NCBI GenBank assembly: GCA_964419605.1
Contig: CAYQQM010000004.1
Coordinates: 1-64,000 of the forward strand
Direction of reading: 5' to 3'
DNA length: 64,000 nucleotides
Source: JABFXX01 sp964419605
GTDB taxonomy: Bacteria > Myxococcota_A > Polyangia > Haliangiales > Haliangiaceae
Below are positions 15,425-23,972 of this stretch, piece by piece. The first letter of the stretch is position 1, and each line of letters begins with the position of its first letter. Below the pieces are notes generated by a model. It did no database searches. It was not told the DNA's origin and worked only from the letters and a program-made list of their open reading frames with translations. Made by a program: the position numbers and the translations under genes.

Positions 15425-17146
15425 ATGGCAACGTGGGCCCCGAGTATTTCGGTCAAGATGATTCTGACCACGACACTTTTGATCATCGTTACGGTGGTCG
15501 GATCGGGGGTTCTCAATGTCGTCAACATCCGGCGCGCGTTCGACGATTCCGTCGAGCAGCAGATCAAAGTGTTCAAGCGCGGCAGGCAGCAGCTCGGCGA
15601 GCTCGGGACGCCGCAGTTCGCTCGCGCCGTCGAGCCGCTGCTGATTGAACACCAGGATGGCGACATCGCGTTGCTGGTCAAGAACGCTGTTGGCCAAGAC
15701 GCATCGGTGGACCCAACGGGAAAAATCGATTACGGCCTCAAACTCGCCTACGTACTCGACCTTAACCAAAATCTCGTGGTGAGTTGCGTCGAAGGGGCGA
15801 AACTGGAATGCAAACCAGGCGGCCACATGGCGGTAACGGCCGAGTCCGACCCGCTCATTCGCGATAGCTGGAAGATGGCGCTCGCGCAGTGGAAGGACAA
15901 CATCGCTAAGAACGAAGCCCTCGTGAACTTTGAACTATCTTCAGATGCCGAAAACGGGGGAAAACGAGCGACGTATCATGTATTCGCCTACCCCGTGTTC
16001 GTGGGCGAACCTGCGACCGCAGCAGCGGCATTGCCGATTGAGCCCCCTTCAGCCAGCCGTCAGGGGTACGTCGTGCTCGGGTACGATCTGGCGCCGGTCG
16101 AGTGGTTCGCTTCTACTATAGATGATCGCAAAGCAGCTGCAGCGAAAAAGGCCGCGCTGTACACCGGCGTGGTTGGCGCGCTATTCGCGCTGATCGGCAC
16201 CGTGCTCGCGATCTTTCAGGGGTTATCGATCACCCGGCCGATCCGCCAGCTGGCGTGGAAAGCCGATCAGATTGCGCGAGGCGACCTAGAGGCCCGCGTG
16301 GAGATCACGTCTGGGGACGAAATCGGTCTACTCGGCAAGAATTTCAATTACATGGCCGATCAAATCGAGGTGCTTCTGGAGCAGACCATCGAGAAGGCGA
16401 AGCTGGAACAAGAGCTCGAGGTGGCCAAAGCGATCCAGGAGACGTTGGTGCCCAGCGATGCCCCCGTCAAAATCAATTCACTCACCTTTGCAGGCTACTA
16501 CCAGCCGGCGGCCCAGACTGGCGGCGATTGGTGGACGTGGAGCCAACTCGTCGGAAGCAAAGTGCTGCTCATTATTGGGGACGTCACGGGCCATGGCATT
16601 CCATCAGCAATGATCACAGCGGCTGCGAAAGCTGCCTGTGACGTAGCTCGCTATGTTCACCGGGATGAGGTCACGGTCACACGCCTGCTCGAGGTGATGA
16701 ACCACGCGATTTTCGAGAGCGCGCAGCGGCGGTTTGTGATGAGCTGCTTTGCATCGATCATCGATACCAAGGCGCGCACCATCACGTACGCGAATGCCGG
16801 TCACAACTTTCCTTATCTATTCCGTCCCGACGACCACAAGAGTGAGTTTGGTTCGCTCATTGCCCGAGGCAATCGCTTGGGCGACGAACGCAATTCAAAA
16901 TACGAGGCAAAAACGACAGATCTTGCGATTGGAGACGTCTTGATCTGGTACACCGACGGGGTGGTTGAGTGCGAGAATCAAAACGGCGAAGAATACGGCG
17001 ACAAGCGATTTCGCGCTTCGATTCGTCGAGCGGCTAAACTCGACGCCGGAGAAATGCGCAATGCCATCATCGCAGATGCCAATGAGTACTTTGGCGACAC
17101 CTTCCGAAAGGACGACATCACAATGGTCATAGGGAGAATCCACTAA
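15425..17146 (+). CDS. Membrane HAMP-PP2C (SpoIIE/RsbU-type) phosphatase
   Basis: This 573-residue receptor phosphatase has TM1 at about 11-33, an extracytoplasmic sensor of about 200 residues, TM2 near 238-260, a HAMP domain (ITRPIRQLAWKADQIARGD), a coiled linker, then a PP2C-type SpoIIE domain: GGDWWTW, GDVTGHGIPSAMI, YANAGHNF, YTDGVVE and KDDITMVI. Such enzymes dephosphorylate anti-anti-sigma (STAS) proteins in partner switching. A STAS protein and an anti-sigma-like kinase are at 55961-56749, a possible but unproven target. ATG 15425 gives the best N-terminus. Its stop overlaps the TPR gene's ATG (TAATG), so this is the first gene of a three-gene operon. Confidence 0.9.
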   Translation: MATWAPSISVKMILTTTLLIIVTVVGSGVLNVVNIRRAFDDSVEQQIKVFKRGRQQLGELGTPQFARAVEPLLIEHQDGDIALLVKNAVGQDASVDPTGKIDYGLKLAYVLDLNQNLVVSCVEGAKLECKPGGHMAVTAESDPLIRDSWKMALAQWKDNIAKNEALVNFELSSDAENGGKRATYHVFAYPVFVGEPATAAAALPIEPPSASRQGYVVLGYDLAPVEWFASTIDDRKAAAAKKAALYTGVVGALFALIGTVLAIFQGLSITRPIRQLAWKADQIARGDLEARVEITSGDEIGLLGKNFNYMADQIEVLLEQTIEKAKLEQELEVAKAIQETLVPSDAPVKINSLTFAGYYQPAAQTGGDWWTWSQLVGSKVLLIIGDVTGHGIPSAMITAAAKAACDVARYVHRDEVTVTRLLEVMNHAIFESAQRRFVMSCFASIIDTKARTITYANAGHNFPYLFRPDDHKSEFGSLIARGNRLGDERNSKYEAKTTDLAIGDVLIWYTDGVVECENQNGEEYGDKRFRASIRRAAKLDAGEMRNAIIADANEYFGDTFRKDDITMVIGRIH

Positions 17147-19695
17147 TGGCGACAAATCTGTTTTCAGTCGTTAGTGCGACACGAATGGTCGCACCTCTCC
17201 TCGCAGTCATGGTGATGCACGCTCCACATGCGGTGTTTGCCGACACCGAAGACGACCTACGCGACGGCGACCGACTGTTCGAAGACGGCGAATGGAAACG
17301 GGCTGCAGCCGCGTACGACCGCGCAATCCGCACGGCGCCCGGCCAAGTTTCTGCCGCTGCTAACGGCAAGCGAGCCGCGATATTTATTATCCAAAAGGAC
17401 TACAAGGGCGGCCTCAACTTCGTCGCCGGTGCAAAGGTCCGCTACCCCAACGCGCCTGAAATCTTGGAGCAGGAGGCCTTGCTGCTGTGGGAAACCGGGA
17501 AACGAGACGAAGCCGTGGCGCTGGCGGAATCGGTGGTCAAAGCGCGCCCGAGGTCATTTTCTAATCAAAAGCTGATCGGTGAATATTACGCGGCTCGAGA
17601 TCCGGTTAAGACCGCCTCGGCGTTTGAGGCGTACATTTCGCATCGGCCCTCCGAGCTCGAAGCCGGCGACGTCTTGCCGCGGGTTCAACTTGGCGTCGCA
17701 TATCTCACCAACGCTCGGTCGCTGCTGAGCTCTGGCGACGAAACGAATGCCCAGCAGCTCTACACAAAAGCCGCGACTCAATTCGAGTTCGTCTCGCGAA
17801 AATTCGGCAAGAAACCCAACGCTCAAATCAATGCTGACAATGGGCTGTGCGCTGCATACGCAGGTCTGCGCAAGTGGGACAACGCCGTGACTGTATGCGA
17901 GCGAATCGTACAAAACCCGAAGCAGATCGACACCACTGGGTCGGTGTGGTTCAACCTGTCGACAGCGTATCTCGCCAACAAGCAAACCAAAAAGGCGCGA
18001 AACGCCGCCAATGAGTTCACCAAGGCGCGCAAGTCGGATGCGCGCGCATATATGTTGATCGGCGACACGTACTTTGCGGACAACGATTGGACCAACGCGC
18101 TGGATCAATACAATCGGGCTGAGAAACTGCTTAAACCGAACCAAACGCGGGACCAGGTTCAGCTCTCCATCCGCCTAGGCAAGACCTATCGCCGTCTGCC
18201 CGGACCCGCAGGAGCAGAAAACCCAAACACCAAACTTGCAATCGAAAAACTCTCCACTGCGTGGATCTCGAATCAGAACAATCTCGAACTATCCAGTGAA
18301 CTGGGTTCGGCCTACCTGGAGGCCAAAGAAGACGCCAAAGCCACCGCGGTTGCAGACAAAGTGCTGAGCAACCCTGAGTTTGGCAAAGCACCGCCCGACC
18401 AACGCGCGGCGATTTTCCTGCTCGCGGGTCGAGCTCTGTTCAACCAACGAAACCTTAAGGATGCGCGCCAGCGCTTCGAATCCGCACAGCAGCTAAAGGC
18501 CGGTAACCTCACCATTCAGCGCGCCTTGGTAGCGACAATCAACGAGCAAGCATTCGAAGCCAAAGAGCCCAAAGTGGCTCAGGAACTTCTCGACCAGGCG
18601 CTGGCCATTGACCCTGGGTCACCCACAACCCTCACCAACACGGCCATCCTCGCGATTGACCGCAACGACTGCGACGTTGCTCAAAGACAGTTGATCAAGC
18701 TAAAGGACGTGCGCGGACGGGACGTCGTGTTAACCACCCGGCTGTTGGCGCGCGCCTACCTTTGCGGTCCCTCAGCCAATCCCGCCAAAGCCAGCGAAAC
18801 GTTTGCCGCTGCAGAAAAGGAAGCCAAACGAGCGAATGCTCAGAACTCGCTCGCGGTGATCTACGCTGAGTGGGCGCCCCTGCTGTGGGATACCGACCTG
18901 GGAGGGGCGATCGAAAAGCTGGAGCTCGCCGTGAACTGGTCAGCGCAAAGCCCAGAGGTGGCGCAATCGGCCAAGCGAAATCTCGCGCTCGCTCTCTATC
19001 GACGCGGTTGGAAGTTGATGCGCGAGGGTCGAGCCGCCGACGCGGTTTCCGACTTCGAGCGCGCTCGCGATCCCTCGGTGCTGCGAGGATCTGAACCCCT
19101 AGCCTTTGAGTTTTCCTACGCTGTTTCCCTTCTCGATACGGGCCGGGCCAGTGATGCCGCCAAGATCTTTCGACAGCTGGCGACTCGAGGCAACCAGAAT
19201 ACCTACTTGAAGCCGCCCTACTCACGCGTTGGGGCGCAGTTCTTGGCGGCCTACGCCGGATACCGCAATGCAACCGGTGCCAATCGAATGGCAGCATGTG
19301 GCGATCTCGCAAAATTCGAAACGGATTTGGGAGCCCGGGTGAACGAATTCGTGGCTTCCTGCTGGGAGTTTGTTGCAGTGGACCAGTGGCGTAGCGGCCA
19401 GCGAACAGGTGCGCAAAAAGCAATTGCAAATGCCGAAAGAGTCGCAACAACAGATCAAAAGCGCCGACTAGCACTCGATCGCGTTGCGCTCTCGCTGGAT
19501 CGGTCCAAGGTCAACGAGCTGGAGACGTTGAGCAGCACCCTACCCGAGTCGCTGGTCAATCTTGGCATCGTATACGACCTGATGGGCCGCCCCAAAGACG
19601 CTTTTGATACCTGGCAAAAGGCAAAGGCACGAGGCGTTGCCGCCCGCGACTTGCAGAAGTGGATCGATGCCAAAAAGAGGATTTATGGGTTCTAA
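17146..19695 (+). CDS. Large exported TPR-repeat protein
   Basis: This 849-residue protein has a signal peptide (hydrophobic MVAPLLAVMVMHA, likely cut after AVFA near residue 32) followed by tetratricopeptide repeats along its length, for example DGDRLFEDGEWKRAAAAYDRAI, then VWFNLSTAYLANKQTKKARNAA and LVNLGIVYDLMGRPKDAFDTW. It is expected in the periplasm as a scaffold. The start overlaps the PP2C stop by one base and its end overlaps the PhnD-like gene's start by 11 bases, so the three proteins are probably made together. The repeats give no specific function. Confidence 0.85.
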   Translation: MATNLFSVVSATRMVAPLLAVMVMHAPHAVFADTEDDLRDGDRLFEDGEWKRAAAAYDRAIRTAPGQVSAAANGKRAAIFIIQKDYKGGLNFVAGAKVRYPNAPEILEQEALLLWETGKRDEAVALAESVVKARPRSFSNQKLIGEYYAARDPVKTASAFEAYISHRPSELEAGDVLPRVQLGVAYLTNARSLLSSGDETNAQQLYTKAATQFEFVSRKFGKKPNAQINADNGLCAAYAGLRKWDNAVTVCERIVQNPKQIDTTGSVWFNLSTAYLANKQTKKARNAANEFTKARKSDARAYMLIGDTYFADNDWTNALDQYNRAEKLLKPNQTRDQVQLSIRLGKTYRRLPGPAGAENPNTKLAIEKLSTAWISNQNNLELSSELGSAYLEAKEDAKATAVADKVLSNPEFGKAPPDQRAAIFLLAGRALFNQRNLKDARQRFESAQQLKAGNLTIQRALVATINEQAFEAKEPKVAQELLDQALAIDPGSPTTLTNTAILAIDRNDCDVAQRQLIKLKDVRGRDVVLTTRLLARAYLCGPSANPAKASETFAAAEKEAKRANAQNSLAVIYAEWAPLLWDTDLGGAIEKLELAVNWSAQSPEVAQSAKRNLALALYRRGWKLMREGRAADAVSDFERARDPSVLRGSEPLAFEFSYAVSLLDTGRASDAAKIFRQLATRGNQNTYLKPPYSRVGAQFLAAYAGYRNATGANRMAACGDLAKFETDLGARVNEFVASCWEFVAVDQWRSGQRTGAQKAIANAERVATTDQKRRLALDRVALSLDRSKVNELETLSSTLPESLVNLGIVYDLMGRPKDAFDTWQKAKARGVAARDLQKWIDAKKRIYGF

Positions 19696-20587
19696 GACTG
19701 TTGTTCTTGTTGCCGCAACGCTGGCGGCCGCTAGCGCGAACGTTCGCGCCCAGCCCGCCCCGGAAAAACTCAAGATCGGCATCTATGCACCGTCGGTCGA
19801 GTTCGGAACGGCCCAAGCCCGCCTCGCATATGTGCAGGGCTTAGCCAAGGCCATCGAACAAAGCACCGGGACGAAGACCGAGGCCCAGTCGTATGCCAGT
19901 CTCGCAGCGCTACGGGCCGATGCCGTGGATTACGCAATCGTCGACGGACCTTGCTACTCGGTGAACCTTAACGCCTGGAAGCTCGTGGCAAATGCCAATG
20001 TCGGCGGCGCGACCTCACGCACGTGGGCGCTCTACTCCAGCGCCGGCGATACGATGCAGGCGTTGCGCGGCAAGAAGCTGGCATTTGTAGCCGCGGGTTG
20101 TAACGATAGCGCGTTCATCGACAACGCAATGCTCGAATCGGAGCTCGACCCACAATTCTTCGCTGCTCGTATCGGCGAAAAGGACCTCACCGGAGCCATC
20201 GCCGCCGTCTCGTCGTACAAAGCGGCACAGGCGGTGTTTGCACCCAGCGGCGCCGTGAATGGTCTCACCAAACTGTTCGATACCACCTCGGTGCCGAACC
20301 CAGCTTTCGTTGCAGTAGGGAAGGTACCGGCAGTTACCGCTGAAAAAGTGGCTGCCGCAGTGATCGGCTATAGCGGCTCGGGTGCAATCTCCGGGTGGTC
20401 GCCGGGGTCAAAAGAACCGTTTGTTGCCCTCTCGAACCGGCTCACCCGCTCTTCTAAGGTCCCTGTGCTCGCCACACCCGAACCGGTGCGGCTCGCCGCT
20501 CGCGACCTCGTGATCGAACCCAGCACGCTCAAGGATTCGGCGAACGTTCCCGTCAAGCACGACTTTGTGCGAATTCGCCCGGAGTAA
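19685..20587 (+). CDS. PhnD-like periplasmic binding protein without a transporter
   Basis: This 300-residue protein has a signal peptide (MGSKTVVLVAATLAAASANVRAQ) and a type 2 periplasmic-binding fold of the phosphate/phosphonate PhnD kind: LKIGIYAPSVEFGTAQARLAYVQGLAKAIE, VDYAIVDGPCY, then ALRGKKLAFVAAGCNDSAFID. PhnD proteins normally feed an ABC transporter, but no permease or ATPase gene is nearby. In this operon (PP2C phosphatase, TPR protein, binding protein) it is more likely a sensor partner for the phosphatase's extracytoplasmic domain. ATG 19685 lies inside the end of the TPR gene. The stop abuts the palindromic element at 20588. Confidence 0.8.
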   Translation: MGSKTVVLVAATLAAASANVRAQPAPEKLKIGIYAPSVEFGTAQARLAYVQGLAKAIEQSTGTKTEAQSYASLAALRADAVDYAIVDGPCYSVNLNAWKLVANANVGGATSRTWALYSSAGDTMQALRGKKLAFVAAGCNDSAFIDNAMLESELDPQFFAARIGEKDLTGAIAAVSSYKAAQAVFAPSGAVNGLTKLFDTTSVPNPAFVAVGKVPAVTAEKVAAAVIGYSGSGAISGWSPGSKEPFVALSNRLTRSSKVPVLATPEPVRLAARDLVIEPSTLKDSANVPVKHDFVRIRPE

Positions 20588-20870
20588 CCATAGCGCAAGT
20601 CATTTGCCCCGCGGGACGCGTTCGTCATAGGGAGCCGCGCGTCGGCGCGGACGCCGACACGCGGATGATCGAATCGACTCACTTGCGATGATGCGTCGTT
20701 GGCTTCGTCGCTCCGGTGCTCACGTACAGGAAGTACGCTCCGCTCCTCCCACAGGGATTCGTTCGCCGCAAGGACCCGCGCATCCTCGCGGACGAGGACG
20801 CGCGGCGATCGGTCCGGCTCACTTTCGCTCCTAGCCGCCTCGCCTCCCCGCAAATGACCTTGCACTATGG
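20588..20870. repeat. Long imperfect palindrome, CCATAG/TCATTTGC-ended, copy 1
   Basis: This element fills most of the 350-base gap between convergent genes. Its ends are inverted repeats of about 20 bp (CCATAGCGCAAGTCATTTGC at 20588-20607, mirrored at 20850-20870 with one mismatch and one extra base). The middle carries CGTAC-AGGAA-GTACG at 20723-20737. The block around 20693-20755 is nearly the reverse complement of 56829-56886, the second copy. I see no open frame worth calling in 20588-20937. Confidence 0.75.
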
Positions 20871-20937
20871 CGAATAGTGTAACTCAGGCCACATTCCGCT
20901 GGCTCGGACCAGACTTCTCCTTGACTGTGACTGTCTA

Positions 20938-21465
20938 CTACTTCACGAGCTTGCCGATCTGTTCTTTCATCTTATCGACTTCGCCGCTGACGTCGCCTTT
21001 TTCGAAGCCGCCGCGGATGTAGCGAATGACGCCGTCGGGGTCGGCGAGAACTGTGGTGGGCATGTGATCCGAACCGTATTTCGCCGCTACGGCTGAGTCG
21101 GGGTTGAGATAGACCAACGCCATGTTGCGCAATTTGAGCTTTTTGTGAAACGCCTTTCCGGTCGATTGGTCGGAGTCGAGGTTCACGGCGATGAACTGAA
21201 CTTTTCCCTTATAGTCGGGTGCGATTCCATCCCAAGCCGGCAGCTCCTTCGCACAGGGTTTGCACCAAGAAGCTCCAAACGTCAGCATCTTCCAGCCCTT
21301 GGTGGCCTTAATCCGAAACGCTCGGCCACTCCCATCAACTGCCGTTTCCAATTCGGCAAGTCGGTCCCCCACTTTTAGCGAGTCCGCATCGGCGGCGGCA
21401 GATCCGGCAACAAACATCGCAACGACGGCAGCGCGCATGGCAGTTCGACGGGCGAAGCGAGTCAT
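20938..21465 (-). CDS. TlpA-like thioredoxin-fold periplasmic protein
   Basis: This 175-residue protein has an N-terminal signal (RRTAMRAAVVAMFVAGSAAADA) and a thioredoxin fold with FGASWCKPCAKELPAW, a CxxC redox motif of the TlpA/ResA type (Cys-Lys-Pro-Cys), followed by FIAVNLDSDQ and the cis-Pro region MPTTVLADPDG. It probably reduces disulfides of exported proteins. The ATG overlaps the stop of the DsbA-like lipoprotein gene (ATGA), so the two form an operon and may work as a pair. Confidence 0.88.
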   Translation of the reverse strand: MTRFARRTAMRAAVVAMFVAGSAAADADSLKVGDRLAELETAVDGSGRAFRIKATKGWKMLTFGASWCKPCAKELPAWDGIAPDYKGKVQFIAVNLDSDQSTGKAFHKKLKLRNMALVYLNPDSAVAAKYGSDHMPTTVLADPDGVIRYIRGGFEKGDVSGEVDKMKEQIGKLVK

Positions 21466-22409
21466 CGATTCACCGCGAGCTCTTCATCGATCCACATTTC
21501 GATGTACTTGAGGTGTAGGGGGCCATCGTACTTGCGGTCGTTGAAGTACAGCGTTGGCGTCGACTCGACTCCGGCCTGTTCCCCCTGGGCTAAGTCGCTC
21601 TTGACCTGTGCCAACGTTGCTGGGTCATTGTAAGCCGCCTCGAACTTGCCCATGTCGAGACTGATCGACTTCGCGTACTCAAACACGCGCTCGCGATCGT
21701 GCAGCGGTGCTTTCGCAAACAAAATGTCGTGCATCGGCCGAAACTTACCTTGCTGGGCCGCCGCCAACGCCGCCCGCGCCGCACTCTTGGAATGCTCGTG
21801 CTTGTCGAGCGGAAACATCATGAAGTACTCGACGACCTTGCCTGCCCGCTCCGCCATTACCTGCTCGAGGACAGGCTTCAGAAGCGCACAGTGTGGGCAA
21901 CCGTAATCAAAGAATTCGTAGATCTTGATGGGTGCCCCATCTGTCCCTTCGCGCGGAGCCCGCGAACCATCGATTTTCACGGTTGCCGCCTTCGCCGCGT
22001 ATCGCTTGCGATACTCGTCGCGAATCTGCATCTCGGTCGCTTCGTCGTCGACCAACGCGAGCACATAGCGCACCGCAAAAGGAACTCGTTTGCATGCGGT
22101 GTCGGTCGTAAATGATACCCGCAGGCTATGCGCCTTGCCGCATGGCGAGGCGAGAGAGCCAATCAACGAAAAAAACAACCGCTGTTTCTCTCCGTCCAAC
22201 TTGTCCGTCGCAATGCCGGGCAACGGCGACGTATCGACAGCCGGGTCACCGGCTTGCGAGCCGATCGCGTTCTCGAGCGCGTTTACTGCGCCGGGATCCG
22301 TCGCGTGAGCTGGCTTCTTTTCGCATCCACTCCCGACGCACAGCAAAGAAAACAGCGAAAAGGCGGCGAGCGAATACACCTGGTTCACGGGGGTGGTTTT
22401 ACGGTACAC
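21462..22409 (-). CDS. DsbA-family thiol oxidoreductase lipoprotein
   Basis: The protein has a lipoprotein signal ending LLCVGSGC, about 130 residues of unassigned sequence, then a DsbA-like domain: IKIYEFFDYGCPHCALLKPVLEQV (CPHC active site), FPLDKHEHSKSAARAA and the cis-Pro region GVESTPTLYFNDRKY. It is expected to form or isomerise disulfides in the periplasm. Start choice is uncertain: GTG 22409 (used here, 315 aa) gives a good lipoprotein n-region, while TTG 22424 and GTG 22388 are alternatives. It is divergent from the FadR-like regulator. Confidence 0.85.
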   Translation of the reverse strand: MYRKTTPVNQVYSLAAFSLFSLLCVGSGCEKKPAHATDPGAVNALENAIGSQAGDPAVDTSPLPGIATDKLDGEKQRLFFSLIGSLASPCGKAHSLRVSFTTDTACKRVPFAVRYVLALVDDEATEMQIRDEYRKRYAAKAATVKIDGSRAPREGTDGAPIKIYEFFDYGCPHCALLKPVLEQVMAERAGKVVEYFMMFPLDKHEHSKSAARAALAAAQQGKFRPMHDILFAKAPLHDRERVFEYAKSISLDMGKFEAAYNDPATLAQVKSDLAQGEQAGVESTPTLYFNDRKYDGPLHLKYIEMWIDEELAVNR

Positions 22410-22484
22410 TGTAGGTAATTTCAACCGCTTGCATCCCAGCCCGAACCGTCTTGACGAGCCGCGTCATGAAAGGCTAAATCTACA

Positions 22485-22504
22485 CTGAATGACGGTTCAT
22501 TCAG
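22485..22504. promoter_or_regulatory. TetR/FadR-type operator overlapping the regulator's start codon
   Basis: CTGAATGA-CGGT-TCATTCAG is a perfect 8-bp inverted repeat with a 4-base spacer, and the ATG of the TetR gene (22489) lies inside its left arm. The core TGAATGA-N4-TCATTCA agrees with the published operator consensus of the Bacillus subtilis fatty-acid regulator FadR (YsiA). Binding here would repress fadR-etfB-etfA. A TTGACG hexamer at 22451 is a possible -35 box; the -10 box is unclear. Confidence 0.7.
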
Positions 22505-23148
22505 CCGCAGAGCGACCTCGCGACAAGCGCGAACGCATTCTGGATGCGGCCGAAGAAGTCTTTGCAAAAGACGGGTTTTTTGCTGCGAAAGTCTCCGACG
22601 TCGCCAAACACGCCGGCATTGCCGATGGCACCATCTACCTGTACTTCAAGGGCAAAGACGAGCTCCTAATCTCGCTGTTTAAGCGGCGCATGCAACAACT
22701 GAACAACGCGGTAAAAACGGCGACCGCGGACCTGGCTCCGCGACAACAGCTGCACGCGTTTGTTCACAGCTACCTCCAACTTGTGCACGACGAGCCCGCC
22801 GCAACCGAAGTCCTAACCATCGAACTTCGCCAGTCGAGCAAGTTCATGAAGGAATACGAAAACCCGGAATTCGCCGATTTCCTTCGCACCCTCGGCGGAA
22901 TCGTTGGCGCACTTCAAGACGCTGGCGAATTTAGCACCACGATTCCCTCCCACGTCGTCGCGCGGATGATCTTTGGCATGCTCGATGAGCTCGCGCTGGC
23001 GTGGATCCTCAGCCGTGCGCCCATCCGCGGATCCGAGCGCGGCTCGCCTGGCGCGCGGCCCAAGAAGTTCGATATCGTCCACGCCGCTGACTGGATTCTC
23101 TCGCTCGTAGAACACGGCCTTAACCGAACGCACAAGGAGCCTGCATGA
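22489..23148 (+). CDS. fadR: TetR-family regulator, FadR/YsiA-like
   Basis: This 219-residue protein has a TetR helix-turn-helix domain at residues 10-60: RERILDAAEEVFAKDGFF, then VSDVAKHAGIADGTIYLYFKGKDELL. The ligand domain contains LRQSSKFMKEYENPEFADF. It precedes etfB with a four-base ATGA overlap, and B. subtilis has the same order of FadR and etfBA in one operon. Together with the operator at its start, this suggests a repressor of fatty-acid beta-oxidation released by long-chain acyl-CoA. Ligand and targets elsewhere are inference. No clear ribosome-binding site precedes ATG 22489. Confidence 0.85.
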   Translation: MTVHSAAERPRDKRERILDAAEEVFAKDGFFAAKVSDVAKHAGIADGTIYLYFKGKDELLISLFKRRMQQLNNAVKTATADLAPRQQLHAFVHSYLQLVHDEPAATEVLTIELRQSSKFMKEYENPEFADFLRTLGGIVGALQDAGEFSTTIPSHVVARMIFGMLDELALAWILSRAPIRGSERGSPGARPKKFDIVHAADWILSLVEHGLNRTHKEPA

Positions 23149-23972
23149 AGATTCTCGTTCCAATAAAACGGGTGCCAGACCCGGCGCAGAAAACAAAACT
23201 TAAGGATGGGCGCCTCGATCTAATGGGCGTGTCATGGATCGTCAATACGTTCGATGAATACGCGATCGAAACTGCGCTTCGACTCCTCGAGAACGGAGAG
23301 ACCGGTCAGCGAATCGGCAACCCGGGCGATGAAATAGTAGCCGTCACGATCGGCCCCGAAGACGCATCGAAGGAACTGCGCACGTGCCTCCGCATTGGCG
23401 CTGACCGAGCCATCCACGTCGTGGCAACCGACGAAGATATCGATTCCCTCGCGGTGGTCCGAGTGCTCGCGTCGATCATCGCTGCGGAGAAGCCAGACCT
23501 GGTTCTGATGGGCAAGCAGGCTGTGGATGGCGATGCGAATCAAGTAGGCCAAATGCTGGCTGGCAAACTCCAGCTACCTCAGGCCACGTTCGCGGCTTCG
23601 ATCGAGCTATCGGGCAGCACGCTGGTGGTGGGCCGCGAGGTGGATGGCGGGGTTGAGTACAAACGAGTGCCCATGCCGTGTGTCGTGACGGTGGATCTGC
23701 GAATTGTCGCGGCCCATGCAGTGAAAAACGGCGTTACCCCGCCTACGTTCGCGTATTCGGGCGAAGGCGCGCGACTGCCATCGCTCAAGGCGATCATGGC
23801 CGGAAACAAAAAGCCCCTTGCGACCACCAAGCTCAGCGACTACGGCCCAGAGCAACCACCCGCGATCCGCGAACGCAACGTGGAGCTACCGCCGCCGCGC
23901 GCAGCTGGACAAATCGTGGCTGACATTCCAACCCTCGTGAAAAAACTCGCCGAGGAAGCGAAGGTGATCTGA
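23145..23972 (+). CDS. etfB: Electron transfer flavoprotein beta subunit
   Basis: This 275-residue ETF beta shows MKILVPIKRVPDP at the N-terminus, NTFDEYAIETALRL, AVTIGP, the family signature VDGDANQVGQMLAGKLQLPQ, then VTVDLRI. With EtfA it carries electrons from acyl-CoA dehydrogenases to the quinone pool through ETF:quinone oxidoreductase. It begins inside the fadR stop (ATGA) and its TGA overlaps the etfA ATG. It is expected to be under control of the operator at 22485-22504. Confidence 0.95.
   Translation: MKILVPIKRVPDPAQKTKLKDGRLDLMGVSWIVNTFDEYAIETALRLLENGETGQRIGNPGDEIVAVTIGPEDASKELRTCLRIGADRAIHVVATDEDIDSLAVVRVLASIIAAEKPDLVLMGKQAVDGDANQVGQMLAGKLQLPQATFAASIELSGSTLVVGREVDGGVEYKRVPMPCVVTVDLRIVAAHAVKNGVTPPTFAYSGEGARLPSLKAIMAGNKKPLATTKLSDYGPEQPPAIRERNVELPPPRAAGQIVADIPTLVKKLAEEAKVI

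Noticed and set aside
18695..19474. A 259-codon minus-strand frame
   Set aside because: It is antisense to the TPR protein gene and Arg/Pro-rich without any motif.
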